A DNA stretch of 7,214 nucleotides, from NCBI GenBank assembly GCA_017881645.1, contig JADGQQ010000144.1:1-7214 (forward strand), written 5' to 3'. Under the pieces are notes generated by a model that ran no database searches, was not told the DNA's origin, and saw only the letters and a list, made by a program, of their open reading frames with translations. Source of the DNA: Clostridia bacterium. GTDB lineage: Bacteria; Bacillota; Clostridia; Saccharofermentanales; Saccharofermentanaceae. Position numbers and translations under genes: made by a program. Below are positions 6,378-7,214 of this stretch, piece after piece. Numbering within the stretch: the stretch's first letter is position 1; each line of letters opens with the position of its first letter.

Positions 6378-7157
6378 TTATCCCTGACTCCAGCGACGTT
6401 TTTCCAGAATACGATATGTCAGAAAGAGAAACAGGATGACAAGACTCAAACAGAATACAAGCGGACTCAATTTAAAAACGCCTAATGCATAACTGTCTGT
6501 TCGAGTATATGGATCCAACCAGTTAATACCGGCGGCAACATTTTCTCCAACTTTATTAATCGTTTCCACGGATAATCTGAAGACGTTGGCAACATTCAGG
6601 ATGCTAACGACGATACCCTCAGTTGAAACTGCAATCGCCTGAAGGAGCTGAGTCCCGAGAATAATAATAAAACTAAGTGCCGCTGCGATAATCTGGTTTT
6701 CCGTAATCGCTGATGCCAGCACACCGATCGCAATAAAGACGGCACCCAGAAAAATAAATCCGATGAATGACCCGATCGTACTTGCATTAACAAGTCCGCC
6801 CATGAAAAGAACGACGAACACATGAAGAATCGTGCTGGACAGCATGATCAGCAATAATGTAAGAGCCGACAAATACTTTCCAAGTACGATTCGAAACAAG
6901 GGAACGGAAGATGTGAACAAAAGTACTTCCGTTCCGTTCTTCTTTTCTTCTGAAAAAAGCCGCATGGTAATTAAAGGAATAACAATCATAAAGACCATAC
7001 GCAGAAAACCTAATTCGTCTCCGATATTTACAGCACTACTTACCGACATGGAATTGCTGAATACAAATCCACCCAGCAAAGCATACAAAGCAATCGCAAG
7101 CCAACCAATCGGTGATCTAAAATAAGACAAAAGTTCACGCTTATAAACAGCTAACAT
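6378..7157 (-). CDS. ABC-2 type transporter permease, GldF-like
   Basis: Integral membrane protein of 259 residues, the usual size for GldF/ABC-2 permeases. It starts MLAVYKRELLSYFRSPIGW, the amphipathic 'kRElksyf.sP.gy' interface segment of the family. About six hydrophobic segments follow: 17-36, 51-67, 97-121, 129-151, 155-176 and 229-249. After the second is the hallmark P61-LITMRLFSEEKKNGTEVLL (61-80), the cytoplasmic stretch with the conserved 'mRlfseE...GT.E.Ll' pattern. It ends in EKRRWSQG, also typical. It would form the membrane channel, as a homodimer or with the two-helix GldG-like protein, driven by the ATPase encoded just upstream. The start ATG 7157 is 9 bases after AGGAGG at 7172-7167. 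Substrate unknown. A generic ABC-2 (NosY-like) permease is the alternative, but the GldG-like and DUF4340 neighbours favour the Gld type. Confidence 0.92.
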   Translation of the reverse strand: MLAVYKRELLSYFRSPIGWLAIALYALLGGFVFSNSMSVSSAVNIGDELGFLRMVFMIVIPLITMRLFSEEKKNGTEVLLFTSSVPLFRIVLGKYLSALTLLLIMLSSTILHVFVVLFMGGLVNASTIGSFIGFIFLGAVFIAIGVLASAITENQIIAAALSFIIILGTQLLQAIAVSTEGIVVSILNVANVFRLSVETINKVGENVAAGINWLDPYTRTDSYALGVFKLSPLVFCLSLVILFLFLTYRILEKRRWSQG

Positions 7158-7163
7158 GCTAGA

Positions 7164-7214
7164 TTACCTCCTCTTCTTCTCTTCATTCGTGGTAACACTA
7201 AGGAATATTTCTTC
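7164..7214 (-). CDS. C-terminal end of the ABC transporter ATP-binding protein (partial)
   Basis: The last 16 codons of a gene entering from the right edge: EEIFLSVTTNEEKKRR then TAA (7166-7164). The EEIFLSVT segment matches the 'LE[ED][IV]FL.LT' motif that closes the C-terminal region of ABC-2-type ATPases. A short charged tail follows. The stop is 6 bases upstream of the permease ATG, and its last two arginine codons are themselves the AGGAGG ribosome binding site of the permease, so the two genes are tightly coupled. The nucleotide-binding motifs (Walker A/B, LSGGQ) lie outside the window. The identity therefore rests on the C-terminal motif and on the standard ATPase-permease-GldG gene order. 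Confidence 0.75.
   Translation of the reverse strand, partial: EEIFLSVTTNEEKKRR
7167..7172 (-). promoter_or_regulatory. Ribosome binding site of the permease, embedded in the end of the ATPase gene
   Basis: AGGAGG, the last two sense codons (Arg-Arg) of the upstream ATPase, is directly followed by its TAA stop and is 9 bases before the permease ATG. Ribosomes finishing the ATPase would clear the site just as the permease start becomes available, which favours coupled synthesis. Confidence 0.8.

Noticed and set aside
1..7214. CRISPR array, tRNA/rRNA gene, insertion sequence or attachment site
   Set aside because: No regularly spaced repeats, no transposase or integrase frame, no tRNA-like stem-loop set and no non-coding gap longer than 31 bases were seen.

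Overview
The window is one uninterrupted, unidirectional gene array. Six complete genes and two edge-truncated genes all lie on the minus strand, so transcription runs from base 7214 toward base 1. Gaps are 31 bases or less and the last two junctions overlap by ATGA, so there is almost no non-coding DNA. I see no RNA gene, mobile element, CRISPR array or intrinsic terminator. Strong AGGAGG ribosome binding sites, a likely TTG start, moderate-to-low GC by eye, and the combination of a Gld-type ABC transporter with DUF4340, DUF5711-like and CYTH proteins suggest a Gram-positive Bacillota of class Clostridia, perhaps Oscillospirales. That placement is an inference from gene content.

Right half (about 3308-7214): a Gld-type ABC-2 transport module in the order ATPase (only its last 16 codons are present), integral-membrane permease, GldG-like auxiliary protein, and DUF4340 protein. 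The GldG-like protein has one membrane helix at each end and a large extracytoplasmic domain. The DUF4340 protein has one N-terminal membrane anchor and a duplicated extracytoplasmic domain. The proteins probably form one membrane complex in which ATP hydrolysis inside drives an unknown envelope process outside. Homologues are needed for gliding in Bacteroidota, but nothing here suggests gliding and the substrate is not known.

Middle (2120-3289): a membrane-anchored protein with a predicted beta-propeller-like outer domain, resembling DUF5711. It follows the DUF4340 gene by 18 bases and is probably part of the same transcript.

Left part (1-2098): a CYTH-fold triphosphate-tunnel protein (start most likely TTG, with a 15-bp in-frame tandem duplication), then a BaiN/HI0933-type FAD flavoprotein, then the first 43 codons of another gene that runs off the window. 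The CYTH-flavoprotein and flavoprotein-next-gene junctions are both ATGA overlaps, which implies translational coupling. A perfect TATAAT with a 12-bp palindrome just upstream lies at the end of the DUF5711-like gene. It could be an internal promoter that lets these housekeeping-type genes be expressed apart from the transporter module, but its -35 region is poor.

I found no clearly new defence or mobile system. The most interesting part is the uncharacterised ABC-GldG-DUF4340-DUF5711 envelope module.
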